From the NCBI GenBank assembly GCA_947044405.1, contig CAMRHE010000133.1, forward strand, positions 4,668,501 to 4,732,500: a DNA stretch of 64,000 bases, in the 5' to 3' direction. Source of the stretch: Leptodactylus fallax. Its lineage: Eukaryota > Chordata > Amphibia > Anura > Leptodactylidae. Under the pieces are notes generated by a model. The model had not been told where the DNA came from. It ran no database searches and saw only the letters and a program-made list of their open reading frames with translations. The translations under genes and the position numbers were made by a program. Below, one piece after another: positions 45,955 to 58,559 of the stretch; within the stretch, counting starts at the first letter, position 1; the number at the start of each line of letters is the position of its first letter.

Positions 45955-48900
45955 GTATTATAGTAGTTATATTCTTGTACATAGGAGTAGTATTATAGTA
46001 GTTATATTCTTGTACATAGGAGGCAGTATTATAGTAGTTATATTCTTGTACATAGGAGCAGTATTATAGTAGTTATATTCTTGTACATAGGGGCAGTATT
46101 ATAGTAGTTATATTCTTGTACATAGGGGGCAGTATTTTAGTAGTTATATTCTTGTACATAGGAGCAGTATTATAGTAGTTATATTCTTGTACATAGGGGG
46201 CAGTATTTTAGTAGTTATATTCTTGTACATAGGAGCAGTATTATAGTAGTTATATTCTTGTACATAGGAGGCAGTATTATAGTAGTTATATTCTTGTACA
46301 TAGGAGCAGTATTATAGTAGTTATATTCTTGTACATAGGAGCAGTATTATAGTAGTTATATTCTTGTACATAGGAGCAGTATTATAGTAGTTATATTCTT
46401 GTACATAGGGGGCAGTATTTTAGTAGTTATATTCTTGTACATAGGAGCAGTATTATAGTAGTTATATTCTTGTACATAGGAGGCAGTATTATAGTAGTTA
46501 TATTCTTGTACATAGGAGCAGTATTATAGTAGTTATATTCTTGTACATAGGAGCAGTATTATAGTAGTTATATTCTTGTACATAGGAGCAGTATTATAGT
46601 AGTTATATTCTTGTACATAGTGGCAGTATTATAGTAGTTATATTCTTGTACATAGGAGCAGTATTATAGTAGTTATATTCTTGTACATAGGAGTAATATT
46701 ATAGTAGTTATATTCTTGTACATAGGAGTAATATTATAGTAGTTATATTCTTGTACATAGGGGGCAGTATTATAGTAGTTATATTCTTGTACATAGGGGG
46801 CAGTATTATAGTAGTTATATTCTTGTACATAGGAGTAATATTATAGTAGTTATATTCTTGTACATATGAGCAGTATTATAGTAGTTATATTCTTGTACAT
46901 AGGAGCAGTATTATAGTAGTTATATTCTTGTACATAGGGGGCAGTATTATAGTAGTTATATTCTTGTACATAGGGGCAGTATTATAGTAGTTATATTCTT
47001 GTACATAGGAGTAGTATTATAGTAGTTATATTCTTGTACATATGAGCAGTATTATAGTAGTTATATTCTTGTACATAGGAGCTGTATTATAGTAGTTATA
47101 TTCTTGTACATAGGAGCAGTATTATAGTAGTTATATTCTTGTACATAGGGGGCAGTATTATAGTAGTTATATTCTTGTACATAGGAGCAGTATTATAGTA
47201 GTTATATTCTCGTACATAGGAGCAGTATTATAGTAGTTATATTCTTGTACATAGGAGTAGTATTATAGTAGTTATATTCTTGTACATAGGAGTAGTATTA
47301 TAGTAGTTATATTCTTGTACATAGGCGCAGTATTATAGTAGTTATATTCTTGTACATAGGGGGCAGTATTATAGTAGTTATATTCTTGTACATAGGAGCA
47401 GTATTATAGTAGTTATATTCTTGTACATAGGAGGCAGTATTATAGTAGTTATATTCTTGTACATAGGAGCAATATTATAGCAGTTATATTACTGTACATA
47501 GGAGCAGTATTATAGTAGTTATATTCTTGTACATAGGGGGCAGTATTATAGTAGTTATATTCTTGTACATAGGAGCAGTATTATAGTAGTTATATTCTTG
47601 TACATAGGGGGCAGTATTATAGTAGTTATATTCTTGTACATAGGGGGCAGTATTATAGTAGTTATATTCTTGTACATAGGAGTAGTATTATAGTAGTTAT
47701 ATTCTTGTACATATGAGCAGTATTATAGTAGTTATATTCTTGTACATAGGAGCTGTATTATAGTAGTTATATTCTTGTACATAGGAGCAGTATTATAGTA
47801 GTTATATTCTTGTACATAGGAGCAGTATTATAGTAGTTATATTCTTGTACATAGGAGGCAGTATTATAGTAGTTATATTCTTGTACATAAGAGCAATATT
47901 ATAGTAGTTATATTCTTGTACATAGGAGCTGTATTATAGTAGTTATATTCTTGTACATAGGAGCAATATTATAGTAGTTATATTCTTGTACATAGGAGCA
48001 GTATTTTAGTAGTTATATTCTTGTGCATAGGAGGCAGTATTATAGTAGTTATATTCTTGTACATAAGAGCAATATTATAGCAGTTATATTACTGTACATA
48101 GGAGGCAGTATTATAGTAGTTATATTCTTGTACATAGGAGCAGTATTTTAGTAGTTATATTCTTGTACATAGGGGTAGTATTATAGTAGTTATATTCTTG
48201 TACATAGGAGCAGTATTATAGTAGTTATATTCTTGTACACAGGAGGTAGCATTATAGTAGTTATATTCTTGTACATAGGAGGTAGTATTATAGTAGTTAT
48301 ATTCTTGTACATAGGGGGTAGTATTATAGTAGTTATATTCTTGTACATAGGGGCAGTATTATAGTAGCTATATTCTTGTACATATGAGCAGTATTATAGT
48401 AGTTATATTCTTGTACATAGGAGCAGTATTATAGTAGTTATATACTTGTACATAGGAGTAGTATTATAGTAGTTATATTCTTGTACATAGGAGTAGTATT
48501 ATAGTAGTTATATTCTTGGACATAAGGGGCAGTATTATAGCAGTTATATTCTTGTACATAGGAGCAGTATTATAGTAGTTATATTCTTGTACATAGGAGG
48601 CAGTATTATAGTAGTTATATTCTTGTACATAGGGGCAGTATTATAGTAGTTATATTCTTGTACATAGGGGGCAGTATTATAGTAGTTATATTCTTGTACA
48701 TGGGGCAGTATTATAGTAGTTATATTCTTGTACATAGGGGGCAGTATTATAGTAGTTATATTCTTGTACATAGGAGCAGTATTATAGTAGTTATATTCTT
48801 GTACATAGGGGCAGTATTATAGCAGTTATATTCTTGTACATAGGAGCAGTATTATAGTAGTTATATTCTTGTACATAGGAGCCAGTATTATAGTAGTTAT

Positions 48901-51029
48901 ATTCTTGTACATAGGGGGCAGTATTATAGTAGTTATATTCTTGTACATAGGAGCAGTATTATAGTAGTTATATTCTTGTACATAGGAGGCAGTATTATAG
49001 TAGTTATATTCTTGTACATAGGAGCAATATTATAGCAGTTATATTACTGTACATAGGAGCAGTATTATAGTAGTTATATTCTTGTACATAGGGGGCAGTA
49101 TTATAGTAGTTATATTCTTGTACATAGGAGCAGTATTATAGTAGTTATATTCTTGTACATAGGGGGCAGTATTATAGTAGTTATATTCTTGTACATAGGG
49201 GGCAGTATTATAGTAGTTATATTCTTGTACATAGGAGTAGTATTATAGTAGTTATATTCTTGTACATATGAGCAGTATTATAGTAGTTATATTCTTGTAC
49301 ATAGGAGCTGTATTATAGTAGTTATATTCTTGTACATAGGAGCAGTATTATAGTAGTTATATTCTTGTACATAGGAGCAGTATTATAGTAGTTATATTCT
49401 TGTACATAGGAGGCAGTATTATAGTAGTTATATTCTTGTACATAAGAGCAATATTATAGTAGTTATATTCTTGTACATAGGAGCTGTATTATAGTAGTTA
49501 TATTCTTGTACATAGGAGCAATATTATAGTAGTTATATTCTTGTACATAGGAGCAGTATTTTAGTAGTTATATTCTTGTACATAGGAGGCAGTATTATAG
49601 TAGTTATATTCTTGTACATAAGAGCAATATTATAGCAGTTATATTACTGTACATAGGAGGCAGTATTATAGTAGTTATATTCTTGTACATAGGAGCAGTA
49701 TTTTAGTAGTTATATTCTTGTACATAGGGGTAGTATTATAGTAGTTATATTCTTGTACATAGGAGCAGTATTATAGTAGTTATATTCTTGTACACAGGAG
49801 GTAGCATTATAGTAGTTATATTCTTGTACATAGGAGGTAGTATTATAGTAGTTATATTCTTGTACATAGGGGGTAGTATTATAGTAGTTATATTCTTGTA
49901 CATAGGGGCAGTATTATAGTAGCTATATTCTTGTACATATGAGCAGTATTATAGTAGTTATATTCTTGTACATAGGAGCAGTATTATAGTAGTTATATAC
50001 TTGTACATAGGAGTAGTATTATAGTAGTTATATTCTTGTACATAGGAGTAGTATTATAGTAGTTATATTCTTGGACATAAGGGGCAGTATTATAGCAGTT
50101 ATATTCTTGTACATAGGAGCAGTATTATAGTAGTTATATTCTTGTACATAGGAGTCAGTATTATAGTAGTTATATTCTTGTACATAGGGGCAGTATTATA
50201 GTAGTTATATTCTTGTACATAGGGGGCAGTATTATAGTAGTTATATTCTTGTACATGGGGCAGTATTATAGTAGTTATATTCTTGTACATAGGGGGCAGT
50301 ATTATAGTAGTTATATTCTTGTACATAGGAGCAGTATTATAGTAGTTATATTCTTGTACATAGGGGCAGTATTATAGCAGTTATATTCTTGTACATAGGA
50401 GCAGTACTATAGTAGTTATATTCTTGTACATAGGAGCCAGTATTATAGTAGTTATATTCTTGTACATAGGGGGCAGTATTATAGTAGTTATATTATTGTA
50501 CATAGGGGCAGTATTATAGTAGTTATATTCTTGTACATAGGAGCAGTATTATAGTAGTTATATTCTTGTACATAGGAGCAGTATTATAGTAGTTATATAC
50601 TTGTACATAGGTGGAGTATTATAGTAGTTATATACTTGTACATAGGAGTAGTATTATAGTAGTTATATTCTTGTACATAGGAGCAGTATTATAGTAGTTA
50701 TATTCTTGTACATAGGAGCAGTATTATAGTAGTTATATTCTTGTACATAGGAGGTAGTATTATAGTAGTTATATTCTTGTACATAGGAGCAGTATTATAG
50801 TAGTTATATTCTTGTATATAGGAACAGTATTATAGTAGTTATATTCTTGTACATAGGAGCAGTATTATAGTAGTTATATTCTTGTACATAGGAGCAGTAT
50901 TATAGTACTTATATTCTTGTACATAGGAGCCAGTATTATAGTAGTTATATTCTTGTACATAGGAGCAGTATTATAGTAGTTATATTCTTGTACATAGGAG
51001 GCAGTATTATAGTAGTGATATTCTTGTAT
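45955..51029 (+). repeat. 35-bp satellite array, right block
   Basis: Continuation of the left block, about 5.1 kb. A segment of about 1.4 kb is present twice at 1555-bp spacing: the marker ATATTACTGTACATAGGAGC lies near 47487 and 49042, and two nearly identical 75-codon artefact ORFs on the minus strand lie at 48544 and 50099. With the left block this makes about 285 units, estimated from length. The last unit decays at 51010-51030 into AT-rich DNA. Confidence 0.97.
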
Positions 51030-51430
51030 TGTAAATCAGTTTTATATTTTTTTATGTTTACTTTTCAAAATGTTTGTTTCATTATTTGTGTTTTATTTTT
51101 GCTTTGTATTACTTGACTATTTTTATTTCTTATATTATATTATTTTTCCTTTTTATTGTTATTGTTTATGATATATTTTTTCATATCTCTTTTTTGAATT
51201 GATAGTTGTTATTTTTAGCTGGGAATACAAAAAGCAAACATCTGGGTCTTTTTTTTTTTTTTTTTTTTTTGTAAAAATGAGCCCTCAGGGCCCCTGTAGC
51301 CGGCAGCCCCCCTTCTCCTAAACCCTCCTCTTTGTTAAACTATATCTGAATGGAAAAAGTTAGCCAGGAATCCAGAGATATGGGATGATTGGATGAGCGC
51401 TGGCTTCCTGCTACTCTTCTGGGCAATATT
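51030..51430. other. AT-rich satellite edge and T-run
   Basis: T-rich sequence with a T-run of about 22 at 51249, then unique sequence. Nothing coding. Confidence 0.5.
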
Positions 51431-51639
51431 CTAAACTACCTATGGTGACAACTTTCTTCCACTTGATACATTGTGTCTTCTGCAGAATCTTTGTACTTTA
51501 TTAACTTTTCCTGCTGCTTTGAAATAGTTTGGAGTAACTTTTTCCTGTGAAGCTTGCAGCTTGTTGTGTGTGCAGTGACTGCTCTTTGTAGACAATGCAG
51601 TCTGTCCCACATCATTAACCACAGGGAGAGACTTTGGGA

Positions 51640-51762
51640 TGGTGAGAGTTCACACAGCGCTGGGAATATATAGACATGAAGATCACAGGGGAGAAGACAG
51701 GAAGCCTGCAGCTGGAGGGGGAGCTCTGACCATTGTGGATTACACTGCAGCTGGAGCAGGAC
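51640..51762 (+). promoter_or_regulatory. nox4: Probable NOX4 core promoter and 5' UTR
   Basis: TATATAGA at 51667-51674 lies 89 bp upstream of the start codon, a plausible TATA box that would place transcription start near 51698. The start context is GGACATGG, with G at -3 and G at +4. The upstream 300 bp are unique sequence between the satellite and the gene. No functional evidence is available from sequence alone, and non-coding upstream exons are possible. Confidence 0.4.
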
Positions 51763-51819
51763 ATGGCTATACCTTGTAACAGCTGGCTCTACAATGAAGG
51801 CTGCAAGCACCTCTTCCTG
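51763..51819 (+). CDS. nox4: NADPH oxidase 4, coding exon 1
   Basis: NOX4 is a membrane flavocytochrome that passes electrons from NADPH to oxygen and yields mainly hydrogen peroxide, working with p22phox (family knowledge). This exon encodes MAIPCNSWLYNEGCKHLFL, matching the NOX4 N-terminus, in particular SWLxNEGxKHL, and ends in phase 0 at CTG followed by the donor GTAGGA. The 19 residues are the cytoplasmic tail just before the first membrane helix. The next exon continues at the expected residue, which confirms the call. The exon is too short to stand out as an ORF. Confidence 0.88.
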
Positions 51820-53712
51820 GTAGGATGGATTTTCAATTCTTTTACACCATTTGCAATTGTAATTTTTTACTTTTGATTATATTTCCTTACAACAACTTGC
51901 TGGAAAAGTTGCAGTATAATACTTGTATTATATAAAGTATATTTCTGACTTTTCTACTTTTTGGCACTTACCTGTTTAGTGATGCCCGAGGTGTAGCTTG
52001 GCTGTCGCACCATGGTAAAAGTTGTAGTTTCTTAATACCTAGTATACGGGCCAGGGGTACAAATACAATTATAGTAAAGTTAATATTTTAGGACTGAAAT
52101 AATCTTGTAAAATTGCCCAAATGGTTTACACGAACTGGTGTAGGCTATAAAAAAATCCAGGTGTGTGTGTTTTTTTATTAAGATTTTAAGATACAAGTGT
52201 ATAGAATCTAGTTATATTATAGAATGTAATTAAAATATAGTAATTGTGTCCAGGCTTGGATAGTGGCAGTTTTATACGTATCTGTATACAGTAGATATTG
52301 ATGTATTTGATGATTTTGGTTCACACAAGGTCTCTATGAAAAGACTACACCTGATAATAGTCACAGTGATGTCACAGTACAGGAATAATGCACATAGTGA
52401 TGTTACAATGCAGGAATAATACACACAGTGATGTCACAGTACAGGGATAATATACACAGTGTTGTCACAGTACAGGGATAATATACACAGTGATGTCACA
52501 GTACAGGGATAATACACACAGTGATGTCACAGTACAGGGATAATATACACAGTGATGTCACAGTACAGGGATAATACACACAGTGATGTCACAGTACAGG
52601 GCGGTCACAGTGCAGGGATAATATACACAGTGATGTCACAGTACAGGGATAATACACACAGTGATGTCACAGTACAGGGATAATACACACAGTGATGTCA
52701 CAGTACAGGGATAATACACACAGTGATGTCACAGTACAGGGATAATACACATAGTGATGACACAGTACAGGGATAATACACACAGTGATGTCACAGTACA
52801 GGGATAATATACACAGTGTTGTCACAGTACAGGGATAATATACACAGTGATGTCACAGTACAGGGATAATACACACAGTGATGTCACAGTACAGGGCGGT
52901 CACAGTGCAGGGATAATATACACAGTGATGTCACAGTACAGGGATAATACACACAGTGATGTCACAGTACAGGGATAATACACACAGTGATGTCACAGTA
53001 CAGGGATAATACACACAGTGATGTCACAGTACAGGGATAATACACACAGTGATGTCACAGTACAGGGATAATACACACAGTGATGTCACAGTACAGGGAT
53101 AATGTCCTCTATGATATTGTAGCACAAGGATAGGCATTAGATTAAAGACAATGACAAGCATTTGTAACACGCTTTTCTAACAGGAAATGAAGGTGCAGGG
53201 AGCTTTGTGGAGTAGGGGCTGTTATACAGGCGCTCATCCCCAACAACCACAGGGGTCAGTTGTCATTTACAAGAAGCCAATTTACCTATTAGTATAATTT
53301 TGGCATGTAGGAGAAACATACAAACTCTACAGTATACAGAGTGGTGCTAACCACTGAACCACTGCTGTCTGAATGAACCTATTGGTTTTGGTGAGACTGG
53401 CCATCCATCTAATGTGTATGGGCATGTCCCAATTTTCCTGTGGTAGCCAATGTTTGGGGAGATAAAGATTGGGCATGTTAGATTTCAGAATTCTCTACCC
53501 TTTTGTTCTCAGCAATATAAGCTACTGCCATAGGTATCTAGCCATGGCTTACTCCCCTCTCCCTATTGAGAGAACATAGCCGTTCCAGCATGCATGTCTA
53601 CGGCAGGGTCTAACAGAATAGCTGCGGGGGCAACCAACTTCCATCTAAATGGTATGGATTCCTAAGATTTACTTCGTTATCCTTTGTTAAGTTATTTTTT
53701 TCTCCTCTCCAG
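51820..53712 (+). other. nox4: NOX4 intron 1
   Basis: GT...AG boundaries with donor GTAGGA and acceptor TTTTTTCTCCTCTCCAG. Length 1893 bp, phase 0. It contains the 31-bp array at 52350-53105. A piece at 53385-53500 shares ATGTGTATGGGCATG and AGATTGGGCATGTT with the repeat of intron 2. Confidence 0.85.
52350..53105 (+). repeat. 31-bp tandem array in NOX4 intron 1
   Basis: About 24 units of CAGTGATGTCACAGTACAGG plus GATAATACACA (31 bp). A short variant unit with GGGCGGTCACAGTGCAGG occurs at 52601 and 52896, and a GTTGTCAC variant at 52461 and 52818. This indicates duplication of multi-unit blocks with loss of about two units. Each unit holds TGATGTCA, one base from the CRE consensus TGACGTCA. 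Confidence 0.95.
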
Positions 53713-53808
53713 TTCTTCTGGCTGGCCATCAATGCCCTACTCTTCTGGAGAACCTTCATCCGATATTACAGCGGCCCGCAGCACCACTACTTGCACCAGA
53801 TGCTGGGG
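53713..53808 (+). CDS. nox4: NADPH oxidase 4, coding exon 2
   Basis: 32 codons in phase 0 between the acceptor CTCCTCTCCAG and the donor GTAAGC. It encodes the first transmembrane helix (FFWLAINALLFWRTF) and the following loop ending YSGPQHHYLHQMLG. The YHYLHQMLG-type ending distinguishes NOX4 from NOX1-3 and CYBB, whose helices are followed by different sequence. Exon 3 (which should open with the conserved LGLCLSRASA-type segment) is not found before the right edge, so the remaining haem-binding helices and the FAD/NADPH domain lie outside the window. Confidence 0.92.
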
Positions 53809-54319
53809 GTAAGCTCTCATAGAGGCAATGTTTTTGGATGCTACTCAGATGGTTTGCACTAGCACCAGGCAGCTCAGGCGACAGACACTGTCCTGCTGCG
53901 GTGGAAAAGCTGACAAGTCGAGAACAAAAGCTGCTGTTTGCTTAGTTGCTGCCTCTGGCTGGAATTGAATGAACTGACAGATTGCTGGAGACCCCCCTTC
54001 CCCCTCCCCAGAGCTGCGGGGGTCCTCTAAGCCTTCTACCCTCAGCCTGTGGAATGAGGAAGCTGTGGGATCTCAATTAGTTTCCAGGCAGGTAGAGCGG
54101 ATGTAGAGCTGCTGTGCTGACCAAATAGAGGGCATGCTGTATTTACACGTCCACATTGTACGCTATGAGGAACCCAAGAGGGAAAAAACAGCTGATTCCT
54201 CACATGTGTTTACTGTATTATCCATGGGAATTCGGAAGCTGTGTATATTTAGTGTAGCGGGGGGTGGCACCAGTTGTTTAACACATCAGCGGAGCTGCCT
54301 GATGTCATAGGTGGACATC

Positions 54320-55755
54320 CTGTCTGAGGATGGTCATACACATTAGACAGCTGTCGGCTGACAACTGTCTCTCCTGATACCCCAGCTGAGCTGCGTGTAT
54401 TCTGAATGGCACAATGGGAGTAAGCGGCTACCGGACTCCTTAGATGGTGGCTTGTTGTCCTTAAGAACAAAAAGATTGGGCATGTCAAAAGCCAATACCT
54501 TTCCGATGAAAGGATTCGGCATGTTAAAATCCAATATCTTCCCTAAATACACAAGGATTGGGAATGTCGAAATCTAGTATCTTCCCCAAAGACAAAAGGA
54601 TTGGGCATGTTGAAATCTAATATCGTATCCTACGACAAAAGGATTGGGCATGTCAAAATCCAGGATCTTCTCCAGCAACAAACGGATTCGGCATGTTAAA
54701 ATCCAATATCTTCCTTAAATACACGAGGATTGGGAATGTTGAAATCCAGTTTCTTCCCCAAAAACAAAAGGATTGGGCATGTTGAAATCCAGTATCTTCT
54801 CCAAAAATAAAAAGATCGGGCATGTTGAAATACAATATCATATCCAATGCCAAAAGGATTGGTCATGTCAAAATCCAGTATCTTCCCCAAAAAACAAAAG
54901 GATTAGGCATGTTGAAATCCAGTATCTTCTTCAGCAACAAAAGGATATGGCATGTTAAAATCCAATATCTTCCCTAAATACACAAGGATTGGGCATGTTG
55001 AAATGCAATATCTTCTCCAACAACAAAAGAATTGTGAATGTTAAAATCCAATATCTTCCCCAAATACACAAAGATTGGGAATGTCGAAATCCAGTATCTT
55101 CCCCAAAAATAAAAAGATTGGGCATGTTGAAATACAATATCGTATCCAATGCCAAAAAGATTTTGTATGTTGAAATCCAATATCTTCTCCAACATCAAAA
55201 GGATTGGGCATGTTGAAATTCAATACCGTATTTAATGACCAAAGGATTGGGTATGTCGAATTCCAGTATCTTCCCAAATACATAAGTATTGAGAATGTCG
55301 ATATCCAATATCTTCTCCAACAACACGAGGATTGGGTATTTCAAAAACTAATATCATCTCTATCAACAAAAGTATCGAGCATGTGAAAATCCAATATTTT
55401 CTCCGATGACAAAATCATGTCGAAATCTAGTCTCACCCCCCAACAATAAAAGGATTGATTATGTCGAAATCCAATGACTCCATCAACAATAAAAACATTG
55501 AGTGTCGAAATCCAATGACCAAAGAATTGAGCATGTCAAAATAAAATATCTTCCCCAACAACTAAAAGATTGTGCATGTTGTAATCCAATATCTTCCCCA
55601 CCAACAAAAGTATTGTACATGTTAAATTCTAATATCTTCCCCGACATCTGCAATCAGGGAAGAGTCAAGAGGCCCCCATACACATTAGATGGTCGTCAGT
55701 TTCCGCTGAAACCTACCAGACGTAAGTCTAATATGTATGGCCAGCTTAAAGAGGC
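54320..55755 (+). repeat. 43-45-bp minisatellite inside a dispersed repeat
   Basis: About 26 units of AAAAGGATTGGGCATGTTGA plus AATCCAATATCTTCCCCAAC span 54460-55640. The array is flanked by inverse ends: CATACACATTAGACAGCTGT on the left and GTCTAATATGTATGGCCAGC on the right. The unit occurs once at 53460-53500 in a related single-copy setting, so the array arose by amplifying an internal part of this repeat. ORFs on both strands (60-80 codons) are artefacts. Confidence 0.85.
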
Positions 55756-57189
55756 ATCACCTGATGGGGGTTGGTGACTATTGGCTGCCATTGCATAAAA
55801 TTGCAGGTGGATGCCTGAAAATTATATCTGTTCCTTTCTTTACATACATATGTTTTTTATATAGAAGTCTACAGAGAGGGAAGGGGAGGCTGCTGGAAAA
55901 GACACACGCACTGCACTTGCTAAGCTCCGCTAACACTGTGAGCGAGAGAGCTTTTTTAACACTGCTATATCCACCAAGATAATACTCTACTGGTGCACAG
56001 AGTGAGGCAATAAATCATTATACAGCCTCCTCCTTCCCCCCTCTGTTCTCCATAGACTTCTGTATGTGAGCCGGATATAGAGAGCAGTCTAATAAGTGAA
56101 GAAGGAAACAGATTTCTTTAATAAGATATATTACAAAATTTCTTATATTCACCCATACTATTCATTTATGAAAAGCTGATTTATAGTTAGAGGTACACTT
56201 TAAGTAAAAAATTTTTTGGATCTTTTGTAAATTTTTTTTGCATTTTTTTATAATCCTCCACCTTGATGTATCAGATAAAATTGTCTCTTGCGGTGTCCTC
56301 TATTTTGGTGACTTTCTTTGGTCACACAGTGAGGTCTATGATAAGAAGCTTGTCATCTCTCTCAAGTACGGCTGCCGTATTCTCCAGGATCCGCCGTCCA
56401 TATCTGTTCAAGGCCGGAGATTAATCCTCCAAAATAAAACATACAATGCAGCAGATTGAGGAAGTGATGGTGACAGCTTCTTGGCCCGGGCGGCCCCTCC
56501 TGGATGCAATAATGTGAAAGCCTCTTGATGCCTTATGTACGGAATAGACAAAACTGAACATGGACGCTGTCAGGAACGACTCTGCTGACCTTTACTTGGA
56601 GGAGAAGACCTTCAGAGAACTTCACTCGGGAACTTAGGAAATGGTATTCTGCTGAAAACAACAATTTTTTTAAGAGAATTGACGGCAACAGATTTTTCTA
56701 CTTGACAAGAAACCTTTGAGATGTTCTGGAGATCTCTCTATAGACGGTGTTCACACCACTAGGAGTGAATGTGAGAGCAGTATATCACAGGGCAGGCCTC
56801 AACCCTCTCCAATTCCTGACCCTTGTTATCAGGGGGTTAAGAAGAAGCCTTAGAAGAGCTGATATACAAAAAATAGGGCACGTTATGCAGAATTTTTTCT
56901 TATGTATTCCACAAGGTACCGTTTATCTCACACCTCTAGGTATTGCCTCTAGGAAAGAATACAGAGCCTGACAGATTGTCTATGGGTCAGTAATATGGGC
57001 CCACGGGGACGCAGGGTCAATGCACATCAAAATACAGACAGCTCAAAATCCTGAACTGATTCATTTCTTATAGCTTTGTAGCAGTTTGAGTTCCATTTTT
57101 TTCTGATACAGAGCTCCAAATCTCCTGCATTAACAAATACGTAAAAGATAAGCAGTCTCCACAAGAGGGAGCTCTGGAGTTTATAATAT
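55756..57189. other. Intronic, nothing recognised
   Basis: No exon-like segment with flanking splice sites that I recognise, and only short ORFs. Confidence 0.4.
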
Positions 57190-57705
57190 GCTGCTATACA
57201 CTTGAAGGTGCACTTGTCTCATTAGAGGTGCACTTGCCTTATAGTAGATATACTTGCCTTATGGGAGGTGCACTTACCTCATTATAGGTGCACGTGCCTT
57301 ATAGTAGGTGCATTTGCCTCATGACAGGTGTTATTGCTTTATAGTAAGTGCACTTCTCCTTATAATAGGTGCACTTCTCCTTATAATAGGTGCACTTGCT
57401 TTATGGTATGTGTAGTTGCCCTTATAATAGGTGAACTTGCCTTATGGTAGGTGCACTTACCTGGTAGAAGGTGCACATGCCTCATGATAGGTGCACTTGT
57501 CTTACAGTAGGTGCACTTGTCCTTATAATAGGTGCACTTGCTTTATAGTAGGTGCACTTGTCCTTACAACAGGTGCACTTGCCTTATGGTAGGTGCACTT
57601 ACCTGGTAGAAGGTGCACTTGCCTCATAGAAGGTGTACTTGCCCTTATAATACTTACTTGACTTACAGTAGGTGCACTTGCCTGATAGGTGCAATAGTGT
57701 ATGCA
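57190..57705 (+). repeat. Degenerate ~20-bp minisatellite
   Basis: Roughly 24 irregular units of AGGTGCACTTGCCTTATAGT and variants (CCTCATGAT, CCTTATAAT, ACCTGGTAGA). Each carries the palindrome GTGCAC. Confidence 0.85.
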
Positions 57706-58559
57706 TAAATCCTATTAACCAAGGTGAGGTATCTTCCTCTAAAGGATTGTTCCAGCTGAAATGAAGGTTTTACGACACTGTGGCCCCCCTCCCAGTATTA
57801 CAGTACAGTAATGGGATCACGACCTCTGGGGCCTCCACCATTCCTGGTACTACTTAAGTATTTCCTTAAGAGCATAGATGAAAACTGTCAGCGACTGGAG
57901 GAGCGATGGCTCAGCTGCTGAGCACTTCACTTCAGTGTCAGGAAAAGCCAACAGGTCTCGGCACTTTAGAAAGGGATTAATCACTGACAATGGTAGGAGT
58001 GATAGTGACAAGGAACGGGGAGGAAGGAATTTCTGTTTTTTGGAGTCCGTTCTGGTTGCTCTGCTTTAGGTTGTGACTTACTGTGTAGAAAAATGTAGAA
58101 AAAATATTTTACAAAATTGTGATTTAAAAGCATGTATCTAATGGGGTTACTTTATTAGGACAACCCACTTTTCCTGCAGCAGCACCCCAAAATACAGAGG
58201 TTTGGCTGCAAGAGCCGCTTTATGCAGTGCCCCCCTCTTCTGTCTACTGGGGGAGCGTTACAATACCACCGACATTTTTATGGCTGGAGGATGTATGGAG
58301 AAAATAACTCCAAGGGTAGGTTCACATGGAGGAATCTGCCACAGATTCGGGAGTGGATTCTGTCCCAAATCTGCCTCCCATTGAAAGCAATGGGATCGCA
58401 ACAGGATACGTAAAAAATCAGCGCCTTGCTCAATCTTGCCGCAGATTCCACAGGCCGGGAGTCCCTGCCAATTAGGAGTCCCCGCCATTCATCAGCCCCT
58501 GCCTAATCATCAGAGGAAAGCCGCAACGAAACGCACTGCATCAGCATTCCATTGTGGCA
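57706..58559. other. Intronic, repeat fragments possible
   Basis: The segment 58315-58440 (GGTTCACATGGAGGAATCTG, then CCATTGAAAGCAATGGGA) has the style of an amphibian dispersed repeat, including a short palindrome, but no second copy is in the window. Confidence 0.35.

Noticed and set aside
48544..50326. Two nearly identical 75-codon minus-strand ORFs (MYKNITTIIL...)
   Set aside because: They are translations of the 35-bp satellite, whose frame rotates every unit; the identity reflects the 1555-bp block duplication.
37690..51029. CRISPR-like regular array
   Set aside because: Units are contiguous head-to-tail with no unique spacers, and the context is a vertebrate nuclear genome; it is a satellite.
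51436..51810. 124-codon minus-strand ORF over the NOX4 promoter and exon 1
   Set aside because: Lies antisense to NOX4 exon 1 and its upstream region, without recognisable domains.
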